Positions 19,202-34,200 are shown, counted from the first letter of the stretch. The stretch: 64,000 nt of DNA from Stomoxys calcitrans (GCF_963082655.1 NC_081554.1:94432245-94496244), one strand, 5' to 3'. Program-made: numbers and translations. The notes: generated by a model not told the origin, from the sequence alone.

Positions 19202-22200
19202 GTAAGTAGTACACGCTTATGGAGTGTTCCACAAAATTTATAATAATATAATTCAATTTCAGATGTTGATTCTTATGTATAGCGACACCAACTATGTTCT
19301 AGATGGGTTCCGGGCCTCTTACTATATATCCAATTGTCTTAATAATTGTCACAGTCATGGTAAATGTGTGGGTCACCAGTGTGTGTGCCATGGCGAATGG
19401 GTGGGCCCAGATTGTGAGGATGAAATTTGCGGTGGGGGAACTAATAAATGCGGTGAGACCCAAGGAAAAGGAAAATGCGTCAAAGGAGTGTGCCATTGTG
19501 AAAACGTAAGTTGAGTAATCTTTAAGAGTATACGTTATGCGTATTGAGGGTCAGTGTCTCATATTGAGCCTTAAGATTTTTGACAATAAAATAATTAGGC
19601 TTTACCCTAAGATAGTTAATTATAAAACTATTTTAACATTTTTGTGAAATTAAACAGAACAAATATAGTTTGTATATTAATTTTTAAAGTAAAGAAATTG
19701 AAAAAAGTATAAATTGCAAATAACATAGTCACCGATCAAGGTAAAGAACAGATTACCTACACTTTTCATTTTCATAAAAACATTTGTTTTTAAATAAGCC
19801 AAAGTTGTTTCCTAAGTACATGCACAAGGAAGAAGCAAAAACATTTTCAAGTCACTCCTGAACCCCGGAAGCAGGGATGGTAGGACATCATTCATTTATG
19901 GTGACGTAAATGTGACTGACCCGAAGAGATGCGGCAGGTTGTTCAACCGTCGATTTATTGTGTATCCCGAGAGTGACAGGGATAAGAGGAGAGCCATTCG
20001 TCGTATCCGTGGTCTCCGAGTCGATGGGCAGCCATCGCAATGTACCGTGGCGCCAAGTCATCCAAGTAGTTAAGACCCGACCTAATCTCTATCGTACCCG
20101 ATGTCTGGAAGATGGGCAGAGTGATCCCGCTACTGAAACTTCGAAAAGGGATAGTCGTACAGACCGATCTCCCTTCTCACAACAGTAGCCAAGACGATTG
20201 AGGGACTATTCCTCCCGGGCCTCGTTGGAGAATATCCATTCGACGACTATCAGTATGGATTTCGAAGACTGCACAGCACAACAACTGCTTTGCATGCCAT
20301 CACCGCAACACGTCCCTGCCATTTCTGGAATTTTGGGATAAGAATCCGAAACACCGTAGAGTGAAACAGGGAGTTCCCCAAGGCGGGATGATATATCCGG
20401 CAATGTTAAACCTCTACCTACCCTCCATTCCACTCCCTCCAGACGTCACAAATATGGTATCATATGCGGACGATTGTACGATAATGACATCAGGTGCCCC
20501 ACCCATTGTTGACATCTGCGTAGGTTGAACGTCTACCTCAACGAACTTGATAGAAATCTGAAGATATCTGCCACCAAATCTTCAGCCACATTGTTCACTA
20601 CAAATACGTGTGAGGTAAATACTGAGCTGAATGTGATGGTTGATGGAAACCTTGTTGACCACGTACAAAGCAATTGGCCGATCTGTGATAAGTAATGCAG
20701 CGCCAGTGTGGTCTCGTCTGCTCTGTTACACGCAGTGGAATAATATTCAGATCTGTCAGAATGGCGCCCTCCGAACTGCGACGGGCTGTCTCCACTGTTC
20801 TCATGTGGACCACCTCCATTAGGAGATAAAGATCCTTCCAGTGCGAAGACCTTTTGCGCTGTTATCGCAGAGACCACCCAAATCACCATCTTGTGGATAG
20901 ATATCGACCGCCCAGAAACTTTAAGGTAGACCTACATGATCTAGAACGTGAGGTTCAGCGCTACAAGAGAGAACCTCTAGATCAAGCGGCATATCAAGTC
21001 GGTCTAGACAACATTCATGCAGACACGTCAACAGATGGGATGAACAGCTACTGGGTTAATGTAGTCCTTGGAGAACGACCGCCTCCCATTGAACCTTAAG
21101 AAATTGACCTCCCCCAGAAAACTAGAGTGATTCTGGCTCAATTACGTTCCGGCAGATGGAGCCGCTTCATCTCCTACAGAGCAGGGATTGATGCCGACGT
21201 GCAAGATGTATGTCCCGATTGTGACCAGGGAGCACACGACACACGTCACCTGTTTAACTGCCCCACACGTCACCTGTTTAACTGACCCACTCAACTCAGA
21301 ACCAGATCCCTCTGGACGCACCCCATCTTAGTCGCAGAGTTCTTGGATCTGGATACTCAACAGAATCAAGCAGACGAAAGATAGATCACAAAAAACTGCT
21401 ACAACAACAAAGCCAAATTCGTAATTTATTTTGGTACTGTAAGGTCGGTTATAAGAAAACTGCGTCTCGTGTTTAACAGAGCAGTAAGGTTTGTGTTTCA
21501 ACTTAATTCCTGATTTTTTTGTAACAAAAATTTTATGAATTACTGTTAATTTATGTTTTAATTTTATACAAGCAGAGTATATTTCCCTAATCCGAGGAAC
21601 CAGTCTATCAGACACAGTTTGTAATTCAACTGTTGATACATGTTCTGGCGACTTTAAGGAGTCGAAAGTTCTTTTCGCCCAAAGGATTTTCGGCTCAGAC
21701 ACAATTTTCCTAATAACCTCGAACCGAGGTATGATACAGTGGCAACCTCTTCTGGTGCCACGTTGTTCGCTGGAGAGTTTCGCGGGAAATGTGTATCAAC
21801 TAGTAGTTCTAGAGTCGCCCCACTAGACATTGTCCATACATTCTCTGAGTTATATACCCGCCGCAAAAGGTCTAGGGGGCAAAATCTTCCTTAGCCTAAC
21901 AGCCTCAGATGTATCCTCCACGGAGCTGCAGAATTCCACCCAGGATCTATTCTGAGCCTTTCTCAGCTCGCCCTTTTATTTTCATAGCTCTTATGGCTTT
22001 CGCCCTGTTGAAGATTTTTTTGCAGTCCTTCCTTAGACTAACCACATCTGGGGTCCATCATGGCGTTCGCTGTTTGCCCAAGCGAGTCATTTAGCGCCTT
22101 TGTGATACGTTTGGCCATTATGTTTATATCCTCCGCAGTTTCCACTTCCTTTTCTGGTCTAGAAGGGATAGCGTGCAGAATTTGTGCCGAAATTTATCCC

Positions 22201-25200
22201 AATGCGCATTTCCACTCTTCTGCAGTATTTTCTCCAAAGCTGAAACTAATGTAACGATTATCAAAGATGCTGTGGTTATCCAACACATCCCAGCCGCATA
22301 TTCTTCCACTAATATCTTCCGATACAAAGGTAATATAATTTATTACAAATTGCCGGATTGCCACCTATAATATATTCGATAAGCAGCTAACCCCTCGTTG
22401 ACAGCCGAACATCCCCATATCTGGTGATGTGCATTAGCATCACTTCCTACAATGAGACTCGTGGTGAAACTTATTTATTTCAAGGTAGAATTTTATATTT
22501 CGGGATTGGACAACCCTTGTATTGCAATCTGCCAACTGACAGCTCTATCGTAAAACTTGACATTTTTGAGGTTTTATGTACTCAGAACGTTTTGACATAC
22601 GAGCGATATTTGTGTTGTTTATAGTAACTTAAAAGATTCATCTCGCCCAAAAAATGGAAATAAATCGTGAACATCTTCGTGCGATTATTTTTTGCAACTT
22701 TCGACGTGGATTTACTCAACAACAGTGCATCGATGAACTTAATTAAATGTTTGGCAATGAAACTCTATAAATGACCAGTGTTTATCAATGGTATGGGAAA
22801 TTCGATGGTATGGCAACCGATGGTATGGGTTCGTCGCGAAATTCGTCACTTCAAGACGAATTTCGTGAAGGTCATCCAAAATCAGTTGTCGTCTCAAAGC
22901 CATTGATGCTGTGCGCCATCTGATATTGCAAGATCATCATGACCTATCGTGAACGTTTGACCGTCAAAAAATTTTGTTCGCGTTAGATCCCACACAATTT
23001 TTGAATTGCTGTTGTTGTTGTAGCAGTTTATTGTGTACTATCTTTCGTCTGCTTGATTCTGTTGAGTGTCAAGACCCAGGAACTCCGCGACTAAGATGGG
23101 GTGCGTCCACAGGGATCTGGGTCTAAGTCGAGTGGGTCTGGCCGGGCAGTTAAACAGGTGACGTGTATCGTGCGGTCCCTGGTTACAATCGGGACATACA
23201 TCTTGCACGTCGGCACCAATCCTAGCTCTGTGGGAATTGAGGCGGCTGCATCTGCCGGAACGTAATTGAGCCAGAACCACTCTGGTTTGCCGGGGGAGGT
23301 CGATTTCTTCGGGTGCAATGGGTGGCGGTCGTTCTCCAAGGACTACATTCACCCGGTAGCCAATTAACGCGTCTGCTACCGTGTCTGCATGAATGTTGTT
23401 CAGACCCGCTTGATATGCCGCTTGATCTAGAGGTTCTCTCTTGTAGCGCTGGACCTCACGCTCTAGATCGTGTAAATCAACCTTAAGGCTTCTGGGCGGT
23501 GGGTATCTATCCACAAGATGATGATTTGGATGATTTCTGCGATAACAGCCCAAAAGGTATTGCTTAGACAGCATGTAGTTATGTCTTCGCACTGGTAGGA
23601 TCTTTGTCTCCTGATGGAGGTGGTCCACATGAGAACTAAGGAGGCAGCCCGTCGCAGTTCGGAGGGCGGCATTTTGACAGATCTGAATGTTATTCCACTG
23701 CGTGTCACAAAGTTGACGTGACCACACTGGCGCTGCATAACTTACCACAGACCGGCCAATTGCTTTGTACGTGGTCAACAAGGTTTCTTTGTCTGCACCC
23801 CAAGTGCTGCCAGCGAGTGACTTGAGGACCTTGTTTCTACTTTTGACTTTATTGCAGATTGCTGTGGCATGTGGGGAGAAAGTGTAGGAGCTGTCAAATG
23901 TGACGCCAAGTATTTTGGGACACTTGATGGTCGGAATCATTTCTCCATCGACCATCACAGACAGCTCAGAATTCACCTCACGCGTATTTGTAGTGAACAG
24001 TGTGGCTGAAGATTTGGTGGCGGATATCTTCAGATTTCTTGCAGCGAAATATGAGGCAAGCTCGTTGAGGTAGACGTTCAACCTATCGCAGATGTCATCA
24101 ATGGGTGGGGGGCCTGATGCCATGATCGTACAGTCGTCCGCATATAATACGATCTCTATGCCGTCTGGAGGAGGTGGGATGGAGGATAGGTAGAGGTTAA
24201 ACAGAGCCGGAGATATCACCCCACCTTGGGGAACTCCCTGTTTCACTCTACGGTGTTTTGACTTCTTATCCCTAAATTCCACAAATGACTGGCGGCCACA
24301 CAGATAATTCGCGACCCAACGTTTCAGGCCTGGCTGGAGGGACGTGTTGGCGATGTCCTCAAATAATTTGGCATGGCTGACCGTGTCGAATGCCTTCGAT
24401 AGGTCCAGTGCCACGAGGACCGTCCTATCACATGGCCTGGGTTGATTGAAGCCACGGCAAATGTGTGTGGTGATGGCATGCAAAGCTGTTGTTGTGCTGT
24501 GCAGTCTCCGAAATCCGTGTTGATGCTCGGCGAATGGAAATTCTCCTACGAGGCTCGGAAGGAGTAATGCCTCAAGCGTCTTACCCACTGGTGAGAGAAG
24601 GGAGATCGGTCTGTACGACTCCCCCAAACTCGGGTCGTTACCAGGCTTCAGTAACGGGATCACTCTGCCCATTTTCCAGACATCGGGAACTATAAGAGTG
24701 TTCAATGACAGGTTAAGGACAGTGGTAAGGTACTCAACTCCAGGTAAATCCAGATTCTTCAGCATCAATGTAGAGATTCCGTCGGGGCCCAACGCCTTGG
24801 AAGGTTTGGCGCCACGGATGACATTTGTAACTTCGCCCACGGTAAATTGTGGTGGCTGTTCATCGGCTCGGAGACCACGAATACGGCGAATGGCTCTCCT
24901 CCTTGCCCTGTCTCTCTCGGGATGCACAATAAATTGACGGTTGAACAACCTGGCGCATCTCTTCGGATCAGTCACGGTTAACTCGCCAAAAGTGACTGAG
25001 GTCCTGTCGTCCCGTCTACCGGGGTTCGAGAGAGACTTAACAGTGGCCCACAATTTGCCTGCACCGGTGCCTAAGTTACATTGCTCCAAGTGTTCCAGCC
25101 ACAAATTCCGCTTATGTTCGTTGACTACCCTGTTTATTTCCAGATTCAGCTCGCTGATTCTGGGGTTAGCGGGGTCCATAGCACGAATCCCATCACGCTC

Positions 25201-28200
25201 GTCTGCGAGTACCACTGCTTGCGCCGGGAAATTGGATCGCACTTGCGGTATTCGACCGGCTGGTATAAAGCGAGCGGCTGCTGCGTTGATGATGTCTCGG
25301 AATTTCCTCTCGGCCACAAGCACATCAGAGGGGGGTGGCAGTTCATTGAAGCGGCGATTGGTATACTCTCTGAAGCCAGTCCAATTGGCCTTCTTGTAAT
25401 TGATGAACGTCCGGCGCTCAGAGGTTATGAAGTCGGGTGGTCGGTCGATGGTGAGGATTATGGGGAGGTGGTCTGACCCCAAAGAGATGACGGCTTGCCA
25501 GGATATGTCACTCAGGAGATCAGGGGATGCGATTGAGATGTCTGGCGAGCTGCTGCACCTCCTCGTAATCCTAGTGGGGGCATCCTCATTCACCGTGCAA
25601 AACGTGGAGCTATCTATCTGCTCTGCCAAAGCTATGCCACGCTGGTCGTTACCTAGGGGAGAATGCCATGACGAGTGATGTGCATTAAAATCCCCCAGAA
25701 CCAGACGACTATGGCCAGATAGCAACCCACTTATGTCGGGGCTGTAGGCCTGGCCATTAATCGGGACACAGCTACCAATCGGCGGTATATACACGTTGTA
25801 TATCTCTATCTCGGCAGTACCAGACCTGACTGCTACCCCCATACATTCCATGTATGGGTCACTAGCGTCAAGCGCAGGCGAGATAGGTCTATACTGCACG
25901 GAATGGTGTATAACGAAGGCCAATCCCCCACCTCCATTCCTTGAGCGATCCTTACGTAGCACATTGTAGCCGTGACAACTGTGCAGGCTGCAGGTGTTAG
26001 TCAGCTTTGTCTCCTGGATCGCTGCGACCGATATGCTCTTCTGACTCATAAAATCTACAATCTCATCAATCTTGCCTCGCAGTCCATTGCAGTTTAACTG
26101 CAAGAACGATACATTTCCCGACACTGGCCTGGCAATAGTAGGGCTAGGGTGCTGTCTTTGCATAAATTGCCGTACGGGAGAGGTCGGGGGGGTCACATAG
26201 TCCGACGACGAGAACGCCGAAGGCGACGACGGCGACGCTTGTGACCCACTGCTGGCTATGTTCGCACAGCACCTAGCGACATAGCCAGTATGACTATACT
26301 CCCGCAGCGAAGTTAGGCCAGAGCAAGAACGGAAATGTACCCACTCCAAGCACCGGTTACACCTCACCGACACTGACCGATGATGAAGGCGGTTCTGGCA
26401 AACGGAACAGAACCAGTCGATTGGTCAAAAGAAATGCTTCAAAAATACAAAACAACTGAATTTTTGAGCACTCAAAACATCGATTTGATGAGCCATCCGC
26501 CGTATAGTCCTTACTTGGCACCGAATGACTTCTTTTTATTCCCGTACGTAAAAAATAAAATGAGAGGTTAATGTTTCTCGACACCTGAAGAAGCGGTTAA
26601 TGCGTTCAAAATGCATGCTTTGGAGATACCTCGATCAGATTTGGAGATACCTCAATGGCAAAAGTGCTTCGACAATTGGTTCAAACGCATGCAAAAGTGT
26701 ATAGATCTTAATGAGGAATGTTTTGAAAAACAATAAAGCGATTTTCGATGATTAATATTTGTTTTTGTGTTCTCTAAACCCGAATTATAAAAGCCAACCC
26801 TCGTATTGAATCTTCGATGTTGAGCGACGAAAGAAGAACAACATTTAGACTACTCTTTGCATATACAGGCTCTATGTCTCCCATTCCCCGTACCCTTGAG
26901 TAGTTTAAATCCCGGAACTTTTAGTCCACGAACTTTCCTCCACATACCCATGGTTCCTGGATACGAACCACGTCAAATCCCCCTGCTATCAGGAGGACCT
27001 TTAGTGTCGCCGAAGCGGCCTTCATATTGTAAATATTTATCTGCAGAAATCGGATCATAGTCAGGATTCAGAACCTCCACCACTGTTGCGTTAGCCTCGT
27101 CTTCTGATTCCACCAGTAGTTCATCCTCACAAGAGGATGTCATTAGATCTTGTCATTATGAGCTTCCGTACGCATCCAGGGCACTCTTACTGTAAGGCGG
27201 TGATATCTGTGTAGTTGTTGTTGTAGCAGTGTGTTGTACACTGAGGCGGCAGCCCTTGCCGATGAAGGCTTTCATCGGGTCATTCCGGTACGTGCAACCG
27301 GCTGCCATGGAATTAATATCTGTCTTGTATTTCTCCAATGCATCCGCCAGCGCGTATATTGCACTTTCTCTATAGAGGATGCGGACATTCCAGGTGCAGA
27401 TCTGCAAATCATGGTCCGTTTTTCGTTTGCGTGGGTCCTCAACGATAGGGGGTCCGTTTTTACTATTCCTTTGTTTCTCATAGTAGTTCTTATAGTGTGT
27501 TGCTAAAGTTATGGTCAATGAATGCCTCCATCATAGATGTGGATACATTAAGAATACTGAGAGCCAAGAGAATACCAAGAGTACCATAGGCTTTTTTTGA
27601 TAGCTTTGATAATAATGCAAAGATTAACCAAATATTGGGTTGCCCAAAAAGTAATTGCGGATTTTTCATATAGTCGGCGTTTACAAATTTTTTCACAGCT
27701 TGTGACTCTGTAATTGCATTCTTTCTTCTGTCAGTTATCAGCTGTTACTTTTAGCTTGCTTTAGAAAAAAAGTGTAAAAAAGTATATTTGATTAAAGTTC
27801 ATTCTAAGTTTTATTAAAAATGCATTTACTTTCTTTTAAAAAATCCGCAATTACTTTTTGGGCAACCCAATACAATACGAAATTTCATGTTTAGATACAC
27901 GCAGAAAATACTTGCTTGAATTTTCTTAAACATCAGAACATTACGCGAAATTATTCCAACAAATTATTTCCCAACACGAAAGTTGGGACTTTATTTACAC
28001 TAATGCTTCAAGTAATGATGACAATATCGCCTAACAACAGCATGACCCTTGGTTCAAAAGGTATGCCCAATATTTTAAAAAATTTTACAGTGGAGGCAGC
28101 GGATGGTTTTCATGAATTTGGCACGGCAATCAAAGAACAAAACTTTGATTTTTACGGACATTTTATTTGTGTTCAGAGCTGTGTCTAATGTTGATATTCT

Positions 28201-31200
28201 TAATTAGTGTTCGGTCAATAAAATAGGGACATATTCACCCTTATTCCCGATGTCGAAGGCGAATTTCATATTTGGTAACTTATTCGCCTTCGACAGTTTG
28301 ATAATAGAAAATAGAAAAATATTGTAGTGAATAAAAAAGAGAATAATATAAAAGTTGGTTTCATACTTTTTCGACAAACAGGCGCGATTTAGTTTCGACA
28401 ACTTTGACAGTCGAATTCGACGATGCTCGAAGTTTTTCAGCACAAGAATATCTCCGTGAAGATAAATTTGAATATAACTTAGCCAAGACGCGAACCCGGC
28501 ATTTTAACAGAGCTATGAAAAAGTGATTAACAGAGCACTGTCAACTGATTCTCTTTTAATATTTCTATAAAAAATCATGTTTAACAATTTTATGCTTAAA
28601 ATTGCATCACTTATCTATGAACAGTCCAGCACAATGGACCATTATATTAAATTCAAATATAACCATTAGGGCCAAGTTGGGACAACTGATACTAATAGCT
28701 CTTGGTAGGAGCTAATGCTGGTATTAGTTTGTATCACCAATCTATGACTAGTCCATCACAGCGGGCCATTATGTTAAATTCAAATATAACTTTTACGGCC
28801 AAGTTTCCCCATCTCAAATAAACTTGAATATGGGGACAACTGATTCTAATAGCTCTTGGTAGGAGCTAATTCTGGTAATTATTAATATCACCTATCTATA
28901 GTGAGTTCACTATAATACTTTGAAAAATGGATTATATAGGTCTCCAAGATATATTTTTTGCATAGATGTTTAAGGGTATGGTTAAAATTAAGCATTTTAT
29001 GGTGATAGATTAATATTTTATACAGTGATTTTCGAAAATTTTAAGCAAAAAATTGTTAAAAATTATTTTTTATTAAAATTACTCACGGACATCACAAGGA
29101 TTTATTTTTGGCTTTTTATTTACGTGATAATAATAATTTTTTAAGCAATGAGTGAAGCCCAGAACATATGATTTTATTTTTTTTCTTTGGTTTCAACAGG
29201 GCTATAGCGGTCGTCTATGTGACCTGCGTGAAAATCCACCCGGCGGTAACTGGCGATGGTTAGCCACGGATGCTGAAGGTATGACAGCACGTGCAGCACA
29301 CACCGCCGTTTATATTGAAGAGGAAGATTCGCTATATGTTTTTGGAGGCTACGATTTAAACAATGTGATAAGCACGTTACAGGTAAGTTTTTATTGAAAA
29401 AATCCCTATACCATTCATAGCAATATTTTCACTTGTTCAGTTGGTTAAGCGTCGTTCGATATTTTATACAAGTAATTCTATTTGATGTATCTTACCATGA
29501 CTTCTTAATTCCCGTAGCATGAAAGTCAGAAAAACTGGTTAAAAAAATTTAGAAATTTTATTTCTGTCCGTTAATTTAAATCCAACTTCCGGTTAAAGTC
29601 TTGAGGCCCTTGAGACAAACTTTTTTTTATTTAATTAAGCTGAATTGTCCATATGATGTACTGCTACGACTTTCAATATTCATGCCATAGTCTCAAGGGT
29701 GATAGAAATCGTCCAGAGAACCTGTAATCCATTGGGAAAAGAAAAATTATGGTACCTTTTAAGTAAAATTATGGTACCTTTTTCGACGAATGTTACCTTT
29801 TGTGCCACTTTTTAAAATAGTGACTCGAAAATCGTATGTTAAATTCAAAAAACGTATATGACAATTTTTGATATTAATTTTCCTGTGTTGATTAAAACTC
29901 AAGTTCGAGGCCAAGGTAAATTGGATTATTTTTTACAAAATTGTTTTTTTTTTTTTATCTTTTTATGTCCAATATTTCGTCCTTCCGTTGAAGAACATCA
30001 TCCGGTATAAACAGCGCTAAAAATACAAAACAAATCGCAGAGTTTATCTCTAAGCCAATTGTCGCTTTGGTTGTTTTCGTTGAAAAACTAACAGCTATAG
30101 ATATACATTTTCGTAAATGTTCCCTTCGATACTATTCAGAATATTGTTCAGTTTCAATTTTAAACCAAGTTAGGAACAAGTTAATTGATGAACTTGTTGG
30201 TGAAGTGATTTCAACGAAAATTAAATAATTTTTTGTTTACTTTTTTATACCCTCTGCCATAGGATGGGGGATGTACTAATCAAGTCATTCTGGTTTTAGA
30301 AATATTGGTCAGTATATTGATCATCTTGACATTTTAAGTCGATCTAAATAAAGATATCCGCTTGAAATTTTGCTCAGATACTTGTTATTGATGTAGTTCT
30401 TTGGGGACTGCAAATGAGCCATATCGGTTCAAATATGGTCATCCCCAGTTTAAAGTTATCTTAAAGAAAAGAAGTCACAGTGAAAATAATGGATGTCAAA
30501 CGGAAAATTCCAAAACTCAAGAATGATAATTACCCAAATTGGAAATTTAGGCTTGAGCTACTGTTCCCTAAGCAAGACTTGTAGATGTATGTCATTGAGG
30601 GATCACGTCCAATGGCAAAAATTGAGAGCGGTGTAGTTAAAAACCAAGCTGAACATGGATGACCAGCTTGGGCACATTCGTGCTGTTTTGTTTGTTCATA
30701 AACTATCTTCCCTTTACTTTAAAGCTCTCGAATGTTTTGATGTATGCAGATAATGTAAAGATCTTCAGATCGACGAGAGACTCTGATGAACAGAGTTATC
30801 TTCAGTATGACCTTGATACTTTTACCAAAGGTGCAACCAGAATTTTATGAAACTTTATATTTCCAAATGCAAACAAATATCATTTTCAAGAATAACCTCT
30901 CTTAAAACTAGCTACTTTTTGGGTTCGAATCAACTTGAAGTAGTCTATAGCTTTAAAGGATTGGATTTCTTCTAGACCAACGCTTAAATTTCCATCAACA
31001 CATCTCAATAGTTGTAAACAAAGCACGTGGTGCTCTTAGCTTCATGAAACGCTGGAGTAAAGAACGTAATGATTTCTCTGTGACGAAGAATCTCACTCTC
31101 TCGAGTACGGTTCAGTGGTATGGAATCCGTACTACAATATTCATTCTGATTTGATATTGGGTTGCCCGAAAAGTAATTGCTGATTTTTCATATAGTCGGC

Positions 31201-34200
31201 GTTGATAAATTTTAAGCAAATTTTAAGCATTAATCGAATTGGGTCGTCATGTTACTGAGCGTGAGATAGGAGAGAAGTTAAATATACCAAATTCAACCGT
31301 TCATTATCACATAAAAAGTCTTGGACTGATGAAAAAGCTTGATATTTGGGTACCACATGTATTGAAAGAAATTCATTTAACCAACCGAATCAACGCTTGT
31401 GCACCTTATGCACCTATATGCACCTTAAACGCAATGAATTTGATCCGTTTTTAAAACGAATCATAACTGGAGATGAAAAATGGATTGTTTACAATAACGT
31501 TAGTCGAAAACGATCATGGTCCAAGCATGGTGAACCAGCTCAAACCACTTTAAAGGCTGATATCCACCAAAAGAAGGTTATGCTGTCTGTTTGGTGGGAT
31601 TGGAAGGGTGTGGTATATTTTGAGCTGCTTCCAAGGAACCAAACGATTAATTCGGATGTTTACTGTCAACAATTGGACAAATTGAATACAACCATCAAGG
31701 ACAAGCGACCAGAATTTTTCAATCGTAAAGGTGTCATATTCTACCAGGACAACGCTAGACCGCACACATCTTTGGTCACTCGCCAAAAACTGAGTGAGCT
31801 TGGCTGGGAACCTTTGATGCATCCACCATATAGCCCTGACCATGCACCATCAGACTACCATTTATTTCGATCTTTGCAGAACTCCTTAAATGGTAAAACT
31901 TTCGGCAATGATGAGGCTATAAAATCGCACTTGGTTCAGTTTTTTGCAGATAAAGTCCAGAAGTTCTATGAGCGTGGAATACTAAATTTGCAAGGAAGAT
32001 GGCAAAAGGTTATCGAACAAAAGGGCAATTATTTATTTGATTAAAGTTCATTCTAAGTTTTATTAAAAATGCATTTACTTTCTTTTAAAAAATCCGCAAT
32101 TACTTTTTAGGCAACCCAATATAATCGTTTCAAAAACAATTTCTATTATTTTGTCTCCGTCGACATGGGTGGGACAGAAGTTAATTACCTTCGTATGAGT
32201 ACCGAATAAATCTTATAAAGCTTCCAACATTAAAAAGGCGTAGAACCATGTTAAACATTACGTTTTTCATGGTCGAATAGATTCTTGATTTCTTTTGAGT
32301 CGAATTTTCTTTAACGTTCCTATCAGACCCACCAGATATTTTGATCTTTTGAAAATTTCATATAGAACCAATTATGCCAATAATGATCCTTTTCGGCATC
32401 TATGTTATCAATTTAACCAACTGAAATATATAAAAGATCTATCTGAGAATCGAGAAAATCTAAAAAGCAAAATTATATTATTTTTAAATTCTTGTTATTA
32501 GTCTGTAAGGGTATTTATTACCTACAGACTTAAATATAAATAAAAAAATTGAAATTTCCCTAGATGAAATTTCCAGGTATATCAATCAGATTACATAAAG
32601 AGAACGAACGGTTCAAGATTTTGGTCTCCAAGATGCAAAACCTACAAAAACACCAACGGATTTCTTCTACGGAAAGCTATTAGATTCCAAATATCTTGGA
32701 AATAATTTAAATGTGGCAAATTGTTTGGACACATTTTATATATTTCCGTAACCTCCCGTCCGGACATATTAGGGATCACAAGTTGGCACCAAAAGTCGAC
32801 TTTTTGACTTTTCGCAAAATGGCAACAGTCGACTTTTCGACCAATTGTCGACTTTGCAACTTTTTGTCAAATGTTAGCAAAATTTTCTAATTCTTTTTCA
32901 AAAAATTCAAAAGCTTCCACATTCCTGTTTATTTTCTAACTTTTTTTATTTGAAATAAAGCTTGAAATTGTTTATTACATTACATTAACATTCCCCAAAT
33001 CTGAGTCTATCTGTTCTAAATTCCATTTAGACTTCGCTAAATTCTGTGCAAAAATCTGTATTTGTGAAATGTACCCTTATATGGGTGCTATTGGTCGATT
33101 CGTCGATGGGTTGGAATATAGTTTTGCCATGCCGAGAAAATGTTCCTTGCCAAATTTTAGATAAATCGGAACAAAAATGGGTTATATTATAAAATTTGTT
33201 TCCAAATTTCAACAAAATCGGGCATTAAATACGTTTTTTAGGAGTTGAAGATTTCCAATCCACAGTTCCGTCTATACCGGGGCTATGAAAAGATATAGTT
33301 CTATACAGCCCATTCTCGAATACAAACGCTTAATGATAAAAAATACATTTTTACCAAAATCAAGTTTCCATAAACATAAAACTATTTAGCGGAATCTTAC
33401 ACGTAATCTTTACATTTTTGCTGGGATATGTACAAACTTTGGCAGAATTTGTTATTACCCATCTGAATACCTCTGGCGATGTTCATCAAATCGGTTCAAC
33501 CATATAATGATATTACCAAATTTTTCTTCCGTTTAACGAACTCGATTTTTTGTAAGGCATCACTAACCTAGCAGCAAAATAAGCAAAGTAAAACTTGTAT
33601 CTCTGTGCAGCTTTCTTTTCGACTATTCGACTTTTTAAACATGAAAGTCGACTTCGAATTTTTTACACAAAAAAGGCAAATAAAGTTGCAAAAAAAAAGA
33701 ACGAACAAATTACGCATTTACATTTACATCGAATATTTAACGAATCAATCAATTCAAATTAAAAACTAAGCCAAAGCAAACACATTTTTTTCAGATTTAT
33801 CGTTTCCCAACAAGTCAGTGGGTGGATGAATGGGATATACCTTTACAAAATCGTCGTCATTATTATCATCAACCAAAAATAGATCACACTTTACTTAAGG
33901 CTGTGCTCCAGCACAAAAATGAAGAAGAAGCCAAACTGTGGGGTCTTAACAGTGATATATCTATATTTCGGAACATTCTCTATACCTTAGCCGAAACAAA
34001 TCCTTCAAAGGATATGCATACTCGACGTATTCGTAGCTCGCCGCTTTTAACAACAGTTAATATCAACTCAACAGATGAAGAACTTTCAGAATATTTAGAA
34101 GATATTTTAGAAGAAGTTACCGACCACAAACCCCACGGTCGTTATGGACACGCAGCAACAACAGTACCTGGGGGCTTCGTTATCTTCGGGGGAAAGCAAG

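Larger units (their letters stand above)
22600..26803 (+). mobile_element. Mariner element split by a LINE
   Basis: TA dinucleotides lie at 22598-22599 and 26804-26805. The ends both begin CGAG but are otherwise diverged. Transposase pieces lie at 22654-23006 and 26417-26736. A LINE sits between them at the position where IPHN should continue into VDW. The element is dead. Confidence 0.7.

Noticed and set aside
19202..19243. Reading exon 1 through to the stop at 19243 as the gene end
   Set aside because: A strong GTAAGT donor at 19202 and continuation of the CUB fold after the 61-bp intron show that this is intron sequence.
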